Source of the DNA: Marine group II euryarchaeote REDSEA-S43_B8
GTDB taxonomy: Archaea; Thermoplasmatota; Poseidoniia; Poseidoniales; Thalassarchaeaceae
NCBI GenBank assembly: GCA_001629235.1
Contig: LUSA01000037.1
Location: forward strand, 891-32,306
Reading direction: 5' to 3'
Length of the DNA: 31,416 nucleotides
Of this stretch, positions 18,221 to 27,095 are shown one piece after another. The position numbers and the translations under genes were made by a program. How positions within the stretch are numbered: the stretch's first letter is position 1; every line of letters begins with the position of its first letter. The notes beneath the pieces were generated by a model that saw nothing but the letters and a program-made list of their open reading frames with translations, was not told the origin of the DNA and did not search any database.

Positions 18221-21200
18221 ATGACAGCGGCTAGCTTGCAGAGGCCTTTCCGGCGAGGAATTATATCGGGATTTGTAATTGCGATGATGCTATCCGTTCC
18301 GCTAGTGTCTATTGACAGGGGTATGGAGAAAAATTCCTTGAAAGATGGCATTGGTATCAAGATGAATACGCAGGAAGAGTCGGGTTCGACTTGGATAGAT
18401 GGAGGTCAGCCATGGCCTCAGTCGGGTAGAACAGCAACTAGGATAGCGGATGTCCCGAATCATTCTCCAGATGGCGGTGCCGGATATGGAGATCCTACTA
18501 ACTCCAGTTCACTTATGTCAGTGGTTAAGCCGGCGATTAACTGGGAATTTGGTTCATACTCAATTGGTACAGACTCACTGGCTACTCCGATTGCAGAAAT
18601 GAGTGGTTCAATAGAGATTGGCCCAGGTGCGGAGGAGAGGTGCGGAGGTAGATCGCTGTTCACCGTTTTGGTTCAAAGTGAAGACGTTGCTGGATCCGAA
18701 CACAGCATACTGAGACTGATAGAAGGAGAGGACGCCGAACTAGCTTGGCAGGTTGATCTTGGAGTAACTGAGAAAGTCAAGGCCTCCCCAGTCGTGGTAG
18801 ACATCGATGAGGACGGGAGTCCGGAGATAGTAGTAGCGTATGATGCAGGGGGGTCGTTGTATGTGGATGTCTGGTCCCCTAGAATGTTCTGCTCGGTAAC
18901 TGGATGGACTTACTCGGGCCACTCTGAAGACCTCCTTTGGACTTGGAGTGACGAGTCTTTGATGATTAGCAGTGAAGAAGGGCCGTACACAAGTGGAATT
19001 TTAGGGGGACATAAGCCAACGACCCAGCCTCTTCTTGCTGATCTAGACCTTGACGGTGATGCGGAATTGGTAATCGCTGCTCTGGACGAGATATCCGAGG
19101 AGCCGGTAGTACTCGCTCTACCGTTGCAAACCAGCGGATCACCAAACACGCTGTGGCAAGTTTCTCTAAGTAAAGGAAGCCATCCCTCTGACCCTGCATT
19201 TGCACAAGTTGATGATGATACCGGATATGTCCTACTGACTACCATCGAGGCAAATAATGGAGGGATGTGGGTTTGGAAGATTGACTCTGAAACCGGTAGC
19301 TCGATTTGGCAAGGAGGTTTGTCACTGAACAACCTGGATGGGGATACCAATTCACCTCATGTTAGATTGCCAGGGCCCATTATAGCCAATCTTGATTCTG
19401 ATTCCGATCCTGAGATTATAGTCACAATACCCAGTGATGCAGATGGTTCAACTGCTGTGGATGGGGCTGAATTCAGAGGAATAGAAATTTCAGATGGTTC
19501 GCAATTGTGGGAATTCGAGGCAACAAATGGATTTGCCGATGCCCCCCCTACGGCTATTGACACGGATGGAGATGGAATGCATGACAGAGTGTGTTGGAAC
19601 ACATGGTGGCAGACTACAACAGATAGGCAAGGTGCAGCAGGGTGTCACGACGTAGGAGGGACTGTACCAAACCAGGAGTGGGCTCAGGACCTGGAGCAAA
19701 GCAGCGGCAATCCCAATGATGAGATTGCAGTTGCGACCCCTATATGGATGAATATAGATTCAGAAGACGAGCCAGAGCTCCTAGTCTCTTATGGCAGATC
19801 TCTTTGGGCATTCGATGGATCAAGTGGTTCTCCAGCGGGGATTAATTCAGAGTGGTCAAATGATGTCGAGTTGACGCACAGGACTTGGTCCTCTCCTGCC
19901 ATCGCCGATGTAGATGGCGATGCCACGGCGGACATTGTTTTGGGCAGCATGGTAGTATCTATGGCAATGCCCGACGTCAGGCCAATAACCGATGGAAGGG
20001 GGATAGAGTTCAACCCCAGTGCTCCCGATCCTGGTGAAGAAGTAACTGTCACAGTTTACATCGAAAATGCTGGAACTGCAGATACTGAAGAGGTAGTGGA
20101 TGTAGCAATATTTGCCAACGGAGAGAAGATTGGTGGAGAGGGCATTGAAGTTCTAAATCCGGTAGATCCAACAGGTTCTGGTTCATTCGCATCCTTCAAC
20201 GTTGAGTGGAGCGGTGATCTTGGCGAGCATACCTTCGAATTGATTGTCGACCCATATCGAAACTTGAGTCAAACAAGGTTCGATAACGACAAACAGGTTA
20301 GGACTCTTTCAATAATCCCAACATACAACGCGACTTTCGAGATTCCCACGGAACCGATAAGAGTCGATCCGGGAGGGGATGGAGATGCGCGATTCGGAGT
20401 CAGATCGACGGGTAGGTTGGCAGGAACCTGGACGCTTAACGTCGACAGCACCTCTCTACCTGATGGATGGGCTTGGGAAGACGAAACTCCTGGTGGGATT
20501 AGTTCGATCGAAATTGGTGTTGGACAGGTCTGGACCCCCTCGCTGAGAATTATCGCCCCCTCGGAAGCACTGGGTTCAGATGCAGGTTTCCTAGCCCTGA
20601 CCCTCACACGTGATGGAGGCGATGAGGAGATTTATGCAAATCTCCCAGTAGAGGCTAACAGAACCAGAGGCCTATCGATAAGAGGTCCGGACGGGACTAC
20701 ACAGAGTACTGGTTTTGGGCTTGTATCAGAGGATGCCAGGGCTTGGTTACTGATAGAGAATGTTGGAAACGCTGAGGAGAGTCAGATCGCCATATCCTGG
20801 GACGGAACCGAATGGGGCTCAGATCTGAGAATTTTCGATTCTTCTGGATATGAGATAAGTGCACTGACTCTGGGCCCGGGGGAGGAGAGGGAAGTGACTG
20901 CTAGACTCCCTGTACCTTCCGGAACCGCGCCCGGAGAGTCCGTAACCACTCCTCTGAGCATGTGTGTTGGGACGGGGGATGAGCAAGAGTGCAGCCAAGT
21001 ACAGTTGGAATTTATCTCTTCCAGGTCAGTGATGGATCCTAGCCACATCAGATCGGTACCTGAACAAGGGCTAACCTGGGAGATCTCAGCCGACATCCCA
21101 GAGGGAGTTGGGGGCATGAATTGGTCATTATCTGATTCCGGGATGTCAATCCAAGGGTGGGATTGGAGTGGTTCCGGGCAAGTATCTGTCTCGGGTGACG

Positions 21201-23851
21201 TAATATCTATCATCGGAGATTCCGGGACCAGGGCAATTGGTTCGCTCACATTGGACCTTCCAGAGGATGCCAGGCCGTCTTTCCATCTCTTCGAAGACGA
21301 TGGCTCGGGAGTGTCTGAGTCTCCATTGTCTATTTCCATAGAGGTATTGCAAATCCATAGGGCGGGCATGGATGTCAACTCTCCTACAATGCAACCTTAC
21401 GTCGTTGACGTAGAAGAGTCCAACCTAGTGGTACTGAAGCTCGAGAATCCGGGTAACGGAGATGACTCATACATGCTTTCTCACGAAGTATTGCTCGACG
21501 AGAACATGACTTCTGACCCTGGCATTGTTGTATCATTTTCCAGCAACCCAGTTCATCTCGGAGCAGGGAGCCTTAGAACCGTCCCACTTAGCGTCTCGCT
21601 GCCAGAGAGCACTCCTGCTAGAGTGCCAATTGCGATATCTTTCACCATGACTTCACAGGGCAATGTGTCCGTCTACTCTCATGAGGTGATTGTTTTCGAA
21701 GTAAGGCAAGACCATAGGTGGGACTTCGACCTAATTCATGATGGAGAAGATATCAACGGAACGAAAATATTCCTAGCACCAGGAGAAGAGAGGGCTATAT
21801 CGATTAATGCAACAAACACGGGGAACCTAGTTGATGACATATCTCTAGATTTGGGCACTCAGATTTTCCCATTGGGTTCGGATTCGTCAGAAGGATGGAT
21901 TGCAAACGGGAGCTCAGTTGAGGGAGTGGAAGTTAACGAGTCTGTGTCTCTGGAAATTAATCTTGAGGCACCCGAGGATTCGTGGAATGGATCTATTATG
22001 AGAGTAGATGTTACTGGTATGGCCAGAGATGAGGCGATTATGGAATTCCACTTCATGATCGAGGTTACCAGAGTTCCGGGTTGGGGGGTGTCTTCTTCGA
22101 TATCTGATTTGGAGATAGATGCCAATGGATCGACCATCCAAATAGAGATTATGCAGATGGGGAACAATCCTAGTATACCATTCGTTTCAACTTACATCAC
22201 CGGACAAAAAGGATGGTTAATCGAAGATTTGCCGCAACTTCCCGAAGTGATTCCAGGGGATTCTACAACGCTGGAAATCAACGTAACGCCATCAGAAACT
22301 GCTAGTCCGGGAAGATCTGTAGAGTTACATGTGAGAGTTAGAGATGGCGATTCTGCTGGTTTGACAGAGATTACCATGCCACTTAGAGTATCTGCTGTCC
22401 AGAACTTCTCTATCGAATCTCATGGTTCTTGGGCGGTTTCCAGTCATGGTGGTCAACCTCCCGCAATGGTATCAAACACAGGAAATTCCCCTACGACCAT
22501 CGACTTCCACATAGAAGGAGTTCCAGATGGATGGGGGGCTAGTGGGAGTATGCAAATTGTACTCGCACTTGGAGAACAAAGAGGGATTCCAATTGATCTG
22601 GTTCCAGAAGAAGGTTGGACTGGCCCTTCCGAGACAGTAAGGATAGTAGCAGAAGATGCGAGTGGTAATCAGAGAGAAATCGAACTTGAAGTGCACTATT
22701 CCGAGTTCTCCTGGGCTAGCTCGCCCTACATCTTTGCTCAGAGTGGGGATGACGCCACCATAAACATCCATGGAACTGACGAAAGTACCGAAGTTCTTGA
22801 CAGAGGCAGTAGACTAGAGTGGAGCGAGATGGGTTGGTTGCTGCCAATTGATGATTCGACCAATGGAACCCTGTCCATAGAAGGCGAGGAACTGGATTAT
22901 TTCCTATCCTCGGAGTATTCCGAATCCAGAGTGGTCTTATGTTCCATAACAGGGGATTTCGACGACATGGGGGCTACGTGCTCCGTAGGGAACGGAACCA
23001 TGGACTTTGATTTCCAAATACTACTGATTTCGGATGAGGGTTCTGTTCTAGACTACTTCTACGGTAGTCTCGAGTCAAATGAGTCTGCTCAGCAGATAAA
23101 CCTGAGTGGATCCGAATGGAAACCCCTACCAGGAGAAAGGAGCGTTGTAATCAGGGTTCTAGACGAGAAAGGATTGTTGATTGGAGACTTTGAGAGAGAG
23201 TTTGATGTTAGGAGGAGCGACTGGAACGTGGGAATCGGAGAAGTTGAATTAGTCGGAGAGGGTACAGGGCAGCAGATCAGCGTCCCTACAAAGAGACTCA
23301 ACGAAAATCTACTGTCCGATGCAGATTGTATTATCTCCCTTAGTGCCGAAGGAAGTTCTGGAAGCCACTATTCTGAGCATATTGTCGATATGACACAGGC
23401 CTTCGTACCCGCCCCCAAGTTCGATCGGCCAGATGTGGAAGACTCGACAGAACTTGTGATAACCATTAGTTGCTCTTTCCCATGGGATATCGATTCAGAT
23501 CCAAGTGATAATCAGAGGACAATAGTACTCAGTGGAGGTTCTGCCCTAGAGGATAGAGTTGACGAACTGGGGACGGGCCTTCTTGCTGCTATTCTTGTAG
23601 TCGGCACTTACCTTGGTTTGTCTTGGATTATGAGCAACCGTAGGGAGTCTGAGAGGATGATGCAAATGGCCCAGGCTGCAATAGACGAGAAGATTGCCGA
23701 GAAGCAATCCGCGCCCATGATTGAGGAAAATGAGCCCGAAGGAGTTGAAGAGCCCGAATCAAGTGATGATGACGAGGTAGAAGTCGTTCAGAATAAAACA
23801 GAAGAGGGTGACGAGTACGACGAGCGGCTCAGAAGGCTTCTTGACAGATAG
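18221..23851 (+). CDS. Giant anchored surface protein with FG-GAP-like propeller, CARDB-like and other beta-sandwich repeats
   Basis: 1876 residues from the ATG at 18221 (18 codons inside the longest frame), giving MTAASLQRPFRRG and then a signal helix IISGFVIAMMLSVPLV. The first 580 residues hold several integrin-like Ca-binding blades, D-x-D-x-D-G/S-x-x-E-hydrophobic: DIDEDGSPEIVV (18803), DLDLDGDAELVI (19042), NLDSDSDPEIIV (19390), DTDGDGMHD (19560) and DVDGDATADIVL (19910). A CARDB-like domain follows at about 20000-20310 (PDPGEEVTVTVYIENAGTADT). Then come several sandwich repeats with a 'PGE-x-R/T-hydrophobic' start of the kind seen in NEW3/COG1470 proteins. A C-terminal membrane helix (about residues 1784-1803) is followed by a cytoplasmic tail of about 70 residues that is strongly acidic with a basic end (RLRRLLDR). 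It is likely a cell-surface adhesin or scaffold; the partner is unknown. Confidence 0.9.
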   Translation: MTAASLQRPFRRGIISGFVIAMMLSVPLVSIDRGMEKNSLKDGIGIKMNTQEESGSTWIDGGQPWPQSGRTATRIADVPNHSPDGGAGYGDPTNSSSLMSVVKPAINWEFGSYSIGTDSLATPIAEMSGSIEIGPGAEERCGGRSLFTVLVQSEDVAGSEHSILRLIEGEDAELAWQVDLGVTEKVKASPVVVDIDEDGSPEIVVAYDAGGSLYVDVWSPRMFCSVTGWTYSGHSEDLLWTWSDESLMISSEEGPYTSGILGGHKPTTQPLLADLDLDGDAELVIAALDEISEEPVVLALPLQTSGSPNTLWQVSLSKGSHPSDPAFAQVDDDTGYVLLTTIEANNGGMWVWKIDSETGSSIWQGGLSLNNLDGDTNSPHVRLPGPIIANLDSDSDPEIIVTIPSDADGSTAVDGAEFRGIEISDGSQLWEFEATNGFADAPPTAIDTDGDGMHDRVCWNTWWQTTTDRQGAAGCHDVGGTVPNQEWAQDLEQSSGNPNDEIAVATPIWMNIDSEDEPELLVSYGRSLWAFDGSSGSPAGINSEWSNDVELTHRTWSSPAIADVDGDATADIVLGSMVVSMAMPDVRPITDGRGIEFNPSAPDPGEEVTVTVYIENAGTADTEEVVDVAIFANGEKIGGEGIEVLNPVDPTGSGSFASFNVEWSGDLGEHTFELIVDPYRNLSQTRFDNDKQVRTLSIIPTYNATFEIPTEPIRVDPGGDGDARFGVRSTGRLAGTWTLNVDSTSLPDGWAWEDETPGGISSIEIGVGQVWTPSLRIIAPSEALGSDAGFLALTLTRDGGDEEIYANLPVEANRTRGLSIRGPDGTTQSTGFGLVSEDARAWLLIENVGNAEESQIAISWDGTEWGSDLRIFDSSGYEISALTLGPGEEREVTARLPVPSGTAPGESVTTPLSMCVGTGDEQECSQVQLEFISSRSVMDPSHIRSVPEQGLTWEISADIPEGVGGMNWSLSDSGMSIQGWDWSGSGQVSVSGDVISIIGDSGTRAIGSLTLDLPEDARPSFHLFEDDGSGVSESPLSISIEVLQIHRAGMDVNSPTMQPYVVDVEESNLVVLKLENPGNGDDSYMLSHEVLLDENMTSDPGIVVSFSSNPVHLGAGSLRTVPLSVSLPESTPARVPIAISFTMTSQGNVSVYSHEVIVFEVRQDHRWDFDLIHDGEDINGTKIFLAPGEERAISINATNTGNLVDDISLDLGTQIFPLGSDSSEGWIANGSSVEGVEVNESVSLEINLEAPEDSWNGSIMRVDVTGMARDEAIMEFHFMIEVTRVPGWGVSSSISDLEIDANGSTIQIEIMQMGNNPSIPFVSTYITGQKGWLIEDLPQLPEVIPGDSTTLEINVTPSETASPGRSVELHVRVRDGDSAGLTEITMPLRVSAVQNFSIESHGSWAVSSHGGQPPAMVSNTGNSPTTIDFHIEGVPDGWGASGSMQIVLALGEQRGIPIDLVPEEGWTGPSETVRIVAEDASGNQREIELEVHYSEFSWASSPYIFAQSGDDATINIHGTDESTEVLDRGSRLEWSEMGWLLPIDDSTNGTLSIEGEELDYFLSSEYSESRVVLCSITGDFDDMGATCSVGNGTMDFDFQILLISDEGSVLDYFYGSLESNESAQQINLSGSEWKPLPGERSVVIRVLDEKGLLIGDFEREFDVRRSDWNVGIGEVELVGEGTGQQISVPTKRLNENLLSDADCIISLSAEGSSGSHYSEHIVDMTQAFVPAPKFDRPDVEDSTELVITISCSFPWDIDSDPSDNQRTIVLSGGSALEDRVDELGTGLLAAILVVGTYLGLSWIMSNRRESERMMQMAQAAIDEKIAEKQSAPMIEENEPEGVEEPESSDDDEVEVVQNKTEEGDEYDERLRRLLDR

Positions 23852-23866
23852 TCAACAGTGTGTGCC

Positions 23867-24490
23867 ATGGGGAGTTACATTCCGCCTTCTTCCTTCCATA
23901 CTTTCGACCCGATAAGGAACAGTCCTGATTCGATAGTAAACGGAATCATCTCTTCCATGTCTGGGAATCATGGAGAGTTACTCCTTTCAGCGGCAGGAAT
24001 AGAAGAGGTAGCAGGCCTAAAGGAGGGGGAAGACTCCCCTCTTGACAAGGCAACACTGCTATTCATCTCTGTTCTCGACTGGCAAGATGACTGGAGCGTT
24101 CCCCGATCCCTTGATGGGGGTCACTCAAGAGAGAGGCTAGGGAGGTTCCCTAGTGATGATGGCAATGCAATAGAGTATCTCCTCCGCTTCACGAAAGAGG
24201 GAGAGGGGTCTGATCTTCACCGTCTATTGGAGAAGCTATGCAGGGGCCTGAATGAAGATTCATTCGGACATTCTGGATTCAATGAGGGCTCCGCAGGTAT
24301 CGAGATGCTAGGTTGGCTAGATGGAGAAGATATCTCCAAAATTAGGAGGGAGATTGAGAAGGGAGCTTGGTCAGTCAAGTCCGATGAGCCCCTCGATGGA
24401 GGAGTGCAGGATGCATTCAGGCATCTTCTTGTATTTCTTAGAGCGGCTGTCAAAAGGAAATGCGGGATTCTGATGAGAAGGCATTCCTAG
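23867..24490 (+). CDS. Conserved-looking hypothetical protein downstream of the giant surface protein
   Basis: 207 residues from the ATG at 23867; a GTG at 23858 in frame is also possible. It lies 15 nt after the surface-protein stop and is probably cotranscribed with it. The sequence is mostly helical and soluble, with no signal peptide or membrane helix. It has amphipathic segments such as DLHRLLEKLCRGLNED and DISKIRREIEKGAW and a basic C terminus (RAAVKRKCGILMRRHS). I do not recognise the family. Its stop TAG and that of the convergent sulfotransferase-like gene share the palindrome CTAG at 24487-24490. Confidence 0.72.
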   Translation: MGSYIPPSSFHTFDPIRNSPDSIVNGIISSMSGNHGELLLSAAGIEEVAGLKEGEDSPLDKATLLFISVLDWQDDWSVPRSLDGGHSRERLGRFPSDDGNAIEYLLRFTKEGEGSDLHRLLEKLCRGLNEDSFGHSGFNEGSAGIEMLGWLDGEDISKIRREIEKGAWSVKSDEPLDGGVQDAFRHLLVFLRAAVKRKCGILMRRHS

Positions 24491-25179
24491 GTCCTGATGC
24501 GCATCTCTCTGAGCTCTTGATAGATCATTGTTGATTCTTCCAGGACTGAATGCAGGTGGTCGCTCAACTCCCCTTCCTTTGAAGACGGAGGGGAAAATCC
24601 CGAGGATTTCCATACAGAATCATACCAGTATTTTCCCCATAAGCCGTCACAACTCCTTGGTCCTGGCTCCCAAGATAGCATTCTCCGGGAGAATGGAATA
24701 CCGATAGATTCACACAGTACTGAGAGGATTAATTCGGGATTTTCCAAGACGTCTTCCGAATCGATGACAGGGGGTATTTTCCCGGAACTCTTGATTACAT
24801 GCCTGAAGATTGTTAGTTGCTGTGGGAGGCCTGTCGATAGCAGGTCAATGGAGTCGGTAATCTTGGAAAGGGATAGGAGAACGTCCCGAGGGTTCCTGAT
24901 CAAGAAGCAGTTCTTGAAATCATCAATCCAAGAAATGTCAGAGTCATCGGGAATGGGGCCAGTGAGTGTTGTGATTACCTTTCCCAAATCGGTCTCATTT
25001 TTCTCAATTACCTCCTCCGCGCCGGGATGGGGAGTCCTGCTGTTGAGGAGGAAAGATGCATAGAGAGGTTCATCGGTTGCATGGCAGTCAAATCTATTTT
25101 CGAATGAGTACATCAGTGCAGTTGAGATATTGCGGGGTCCAGACCACATCGCGATCCTAGTTCTATCCAAGCGAGTCAC
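24487..25179 (-). CDS. Sulfotransferase-like P-loop protein coupled to a class IV aminotransferase
   Basis: 230 residues from a GTG at 25179 that overlaps the aminotransferase stop in a GTGA; the longer frame from 25221 would overlap by 46 nt and is less likely. The N-terminal nucleotide-binding motif is RIAMWSGPRNISTALMYSF, the 5'-PSB loop of PAPS-dependent sulfotransferases, and FLIRNPRDVLLSLSKI matches the 3'-PB region (R-N/D-P-R-D-x-x-x-S). A similar sulfotransferase-like domain is known beside, or fused to, branched-chain-aminotransferase-like proteins in bacteria, plants and fungi. Acceptor and reaction are unknown; whether it binds PAPS in this archaeon is inference. Confidence 0.82.
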   Translation of the reverse strand: MTRLDRTRIAMWSGPRNISTALMYSFENRFDCHATDEPLYASFLLNSRTPHPGAEEVIEKNETDLGKVITTLTGPIPDDSDISWIDDFKNCFLIRNPRDVLLSLSKITDSIDLLSTGLPQQLTIFRHVIKSSGKIPPVIDSEDVLENPELILSVLCESIGIPFSRRMLSWEPGPRSCDGLWGKYWYDSVWKSSGFSPPSSKEGELSDHLHSVLEESTMIYQELREMRIRT

Positions 25180-26072
25180 CTCATTACGAGTTCTTGATAC
25201 AGTTGTTGGATCCTTTCGCATATCCTCCCTCTTGATCCTTGTCCAATCACAGTACCATCAAAAGAAATTACGGGAGTCAAACCTGCGAATGTCCCGGTCA
25301 CGAAAGCCTCGTCTGCCAAATGTACGTCCTCAAATGTGAAATTTCCCAGAGTGTATGGGATTCCGTGAGAATCGCAAATTTCCAGGACCTTGCGCCTAGT
25401 AATACCATCTAAGCAGTATTCCCCCGTTGAAGTCCAAACTACGCCATCCCTTACCATGAAGAAGTGGGTCGAGTTACAGGTTGATACAAACCCATGTGGA
25501 TCCAGCATCAAACCCTCCTCCCCCCCTTTGTTATCTGCCTCGATGCAAGCCGCAATGCAGTTGTGCTTGGAGAGGCTGTTAATCCTAGGATTCTGAACCT
25601 CTGGGCCGCTTCTCCTGATATCTACGGAGACAAGCCTAATGCCATCGATTGACCTTTTTTCATTGGCCTTCTTGAATTCTGGGATGATGACGATTGTAGG
25701 TTTTGAAGAAATTACCCAAGGAGCCTGGTATGGAGTTGGCTTGAGGCCTCTTGAGACAATTAGCCTGAGATGGACGTTATCATGCATTTCGTTAGCAGAA
25801 ATCACCCTGTTTATCTCTGACCTAATCTCGTCCCTAGACCTCCCGGGGTCAAGGGAAATCTCCGATGCCCCGTGGAAAAGTCTGTCCAAATGTTCTTCGA
25901 TGAACACTAGTTTTCCATCATGGAGCCTAAATGATTCCCAGACGCCATCTCCCAAAAGGAAGCCAGAGTCGAAAACCGAAACCTTCGCTTCTTTCCTTGG
26001 GAAGAGTTCTCCATTTACAGATATCAGTACATCCTCGTTTCTAGGGTCATCCTCGTACTCATGTGTCCCCAT
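25176..26072 (-). CDS. Class IV PLP aminotransferase (branched-chain/D-amino-acid type)
   Basis: 298 residues from the ATG at 26072, which shares its A with the purC stop (TGATG). Fold-type IV features: VSVFDSGFLLGDGVWESFRLHDGKLVFIEEHLDRL at the N terminus, and INSLSKHNCIAACIEADNKG holding the likely PLP lysine (K169). GEEGLMLDPHGFVSTCNSTHFFMVRDGVVWT is the region that in typical IlvE reads V-x-E-G-x-x-x-N-x-F; here the acidic residue of that motif is replaced by Thr and Cys. The tail includes GITRRKVLEI and EAFVTGTFAGLTPV, as in this fold. It probably transaminates a branched-chain or related 2-oxo acid. Coupling to the sulfotransferase-like gene points to a shared pathway not yet defined. 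Confidence 0.9.
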   Translation of the reverse strand: MGTHEYEDDPRNEDVLISVNGELFPRKEAKVSVFDSGFLLGDGVWESFRLHDGKLVFIEEHLDRLFHGASEISLDPGRSRDEIRSEINRVISANEMHDNVHLRLIVSRGLKPTPYQAPWVISSKPTIVIIPEFKKANEKRSIDGIRLVSVDIRRSGPEVQNPRINSLSKHNCIAACIEADNKGGEEGLMLDPHGFVSTCNSTHFFMVRDGVVWTSTGEYCLDGITRRKVLEICDSHGIPYTLGNFTFEDVHLADEAFVTGTFAGLTPVISFDGTVIGQGSRGRICERIQQLYQELVMR

Positions 26073-26983
26073 CAAAGAGCCTCTCCAGTAAGGCGCTGGA
26101 ACATACTAGCGTATAGTTCAGCCGTACTGGCAATAATGCTATCTGGTAGAGGGGGGATGGGTGGTTCTGGTGACCCAGATTGTCTTGCTTCGTATAGTTC
26201 CGAATGGTGGCCTGACTCGATGTAGTGTTTTCTTACTGACTCCTTCGAGAGCTGTACTATCTCTCCGTCCTCATAGGCATCGGCATCCCACCATCGATCC
26301 TCATCGAGAGTTCCGAAGGAGTCTATCAGAACAGGCTCCCGGCCTTCTCCCAGTGCGAATTCCTTCTTCCCGTCAACATGGATTAGTCCTCTCTTAGATG
26401 TCTCTCGATCGATTACCGAATCCACCTCCAGAACTATCGCTAGAATTGCGTCAAGCTCTGCAGGATCCAAATTTGAAATCTCCAATGCCTCATCTCTATC
26501 CAGATTCCTGTCGAACTTTTCGAACTTAGTGGAGACTTCCAGGAACGGCTCTGGAAGCCTGACTCCCTCATCAAGCACCTCCCCTGCTTCGAATCCGAAG
26601 TCCTCAGGCTTTACCTCTCCTCTCTGATATCTCCTCCATGCGGTACCTGCCAGATAATGCCTACAGATTACTTCTAGTGGGACGAAGAAGTTCTCTGCAT
26701 CTCTGGGAATGGCGCCAGGTTCTCTGATCACGTCAAAACGTCTCGCTAGAACTCTGTCTGGGGCATTCATCTCTATGACATGAGTCTTGCAAATTCCTTC
26801 ATCCTCAATCAGTCCGAACCAATGACAAGATGCTCTGTTCAATGACTCTCCCTTCCTCGGAATCAAACTAGGAATCACTTGGTCGAAGACTGATATCTGA
26901 TCCGTGTATCTGAACTCGATGATATCAGGATCATCCGTGCTCCAAACCTGTTTAACCTTACCACTATACAATAATTCTGTCAT
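26072..26983 (-). CDS. purC: SAICAR synthase (phosphoribosylaminoimidazole-succinocarboxamide synthase)
   Basis: 303 residues. It joins CAIR with aspartate using ATP in purine synthesis. Recognised by LLYSGKVKQVW at the N terminus, FRYTDQISVFDQVIPSLIPRKGESLN, APDRVLARRFDVIREP, EVICRHYLAGTAWRRYQRGE, FLEVSTKFEKFDRNL, the substrate-binding IDRETSKRGLIHVDGKKEFALG and PVLIDSFGTLDEDRWWD. Length and order match the family. It leads the minus operon purC-aminotransferase-sulfotransferase and diverges from the transporter permease gene. The ATG at 26983 has an AT-rich palindrome about 31 nt upstream and a GC-rich inverted repeat in between (see regulatory entry). Confidence 0.96.
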   Translation of the reverse strand: MTELLYSGKVKQVWSTDDPDIIEFRYTDQISVFDQVIPSLIPRKGESLNRASCHWFGLIEDEGICKTHVIEMNAPDRVLARRFDVIREPGAIPRDAENFFVPLEVICRHYLAGTAWRRYQRGEVKPEDFGFEAGEVLDEGVRLPEPFLEVSTKFEKFDRNLDRDEALEISNLDPAELDAILAIVLEVDSVIDRETSKRGLIHVDGKKEFALGEGREPVLIDSFGTLDEDRWWDADAYEDGEIVQLSKESVRKHYIESGHHSELYEARQSGSPEPPIPPLPDSIIASTAELYASMFQRLTGEAL

Positions 26984-26991
26984 GACCTAGC

Positions 26992-27018
26992 CCGAACAAA
27001 GTTCGGACATCAATATTG
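26992..27018 (-). promoter_or_regulatory. purC promoter: TATA-like palindrome plus inverted repeat
   Basis: CAATATTG (27011-27018) is an AT-rich palindrome centred about 31 nt before the purC ATG, close to where a TATA box would sit for a nearly leaderless transcript. Between it and the start codon is CCGAAC-AAA-GTTCGG (26992-27006), a 6-bp inverted repeat with a 3-nt spacer. A protein bound there would block transcription start, so it is a plausible operator for purine control. The spacing resembles that upstream of the 18221 gene, although the arm sequences differ. Confidence 0.45.
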
Positions 27019-27095
27019 CCCAATGAGCCTCTGTGTCAAATTTTTTCTTAGTAGACTAGACTAAATCCTCACAGCCCAGCGAGAGGGCGGGTATT

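Noticed and set aside
18460..23301. Minus-strand frames within the second giant gene, some over 190 codons
   Set aside because: They have no recognisable domain and lie opposite an intact 1876-codon gene; long antisense frames are expected from its codon bias.
27036..27062. T-rich run as a terminator
   Set aside because: It lies in a divergent promoter region with no gene ending nearby, so there is nothing for it to terminate.
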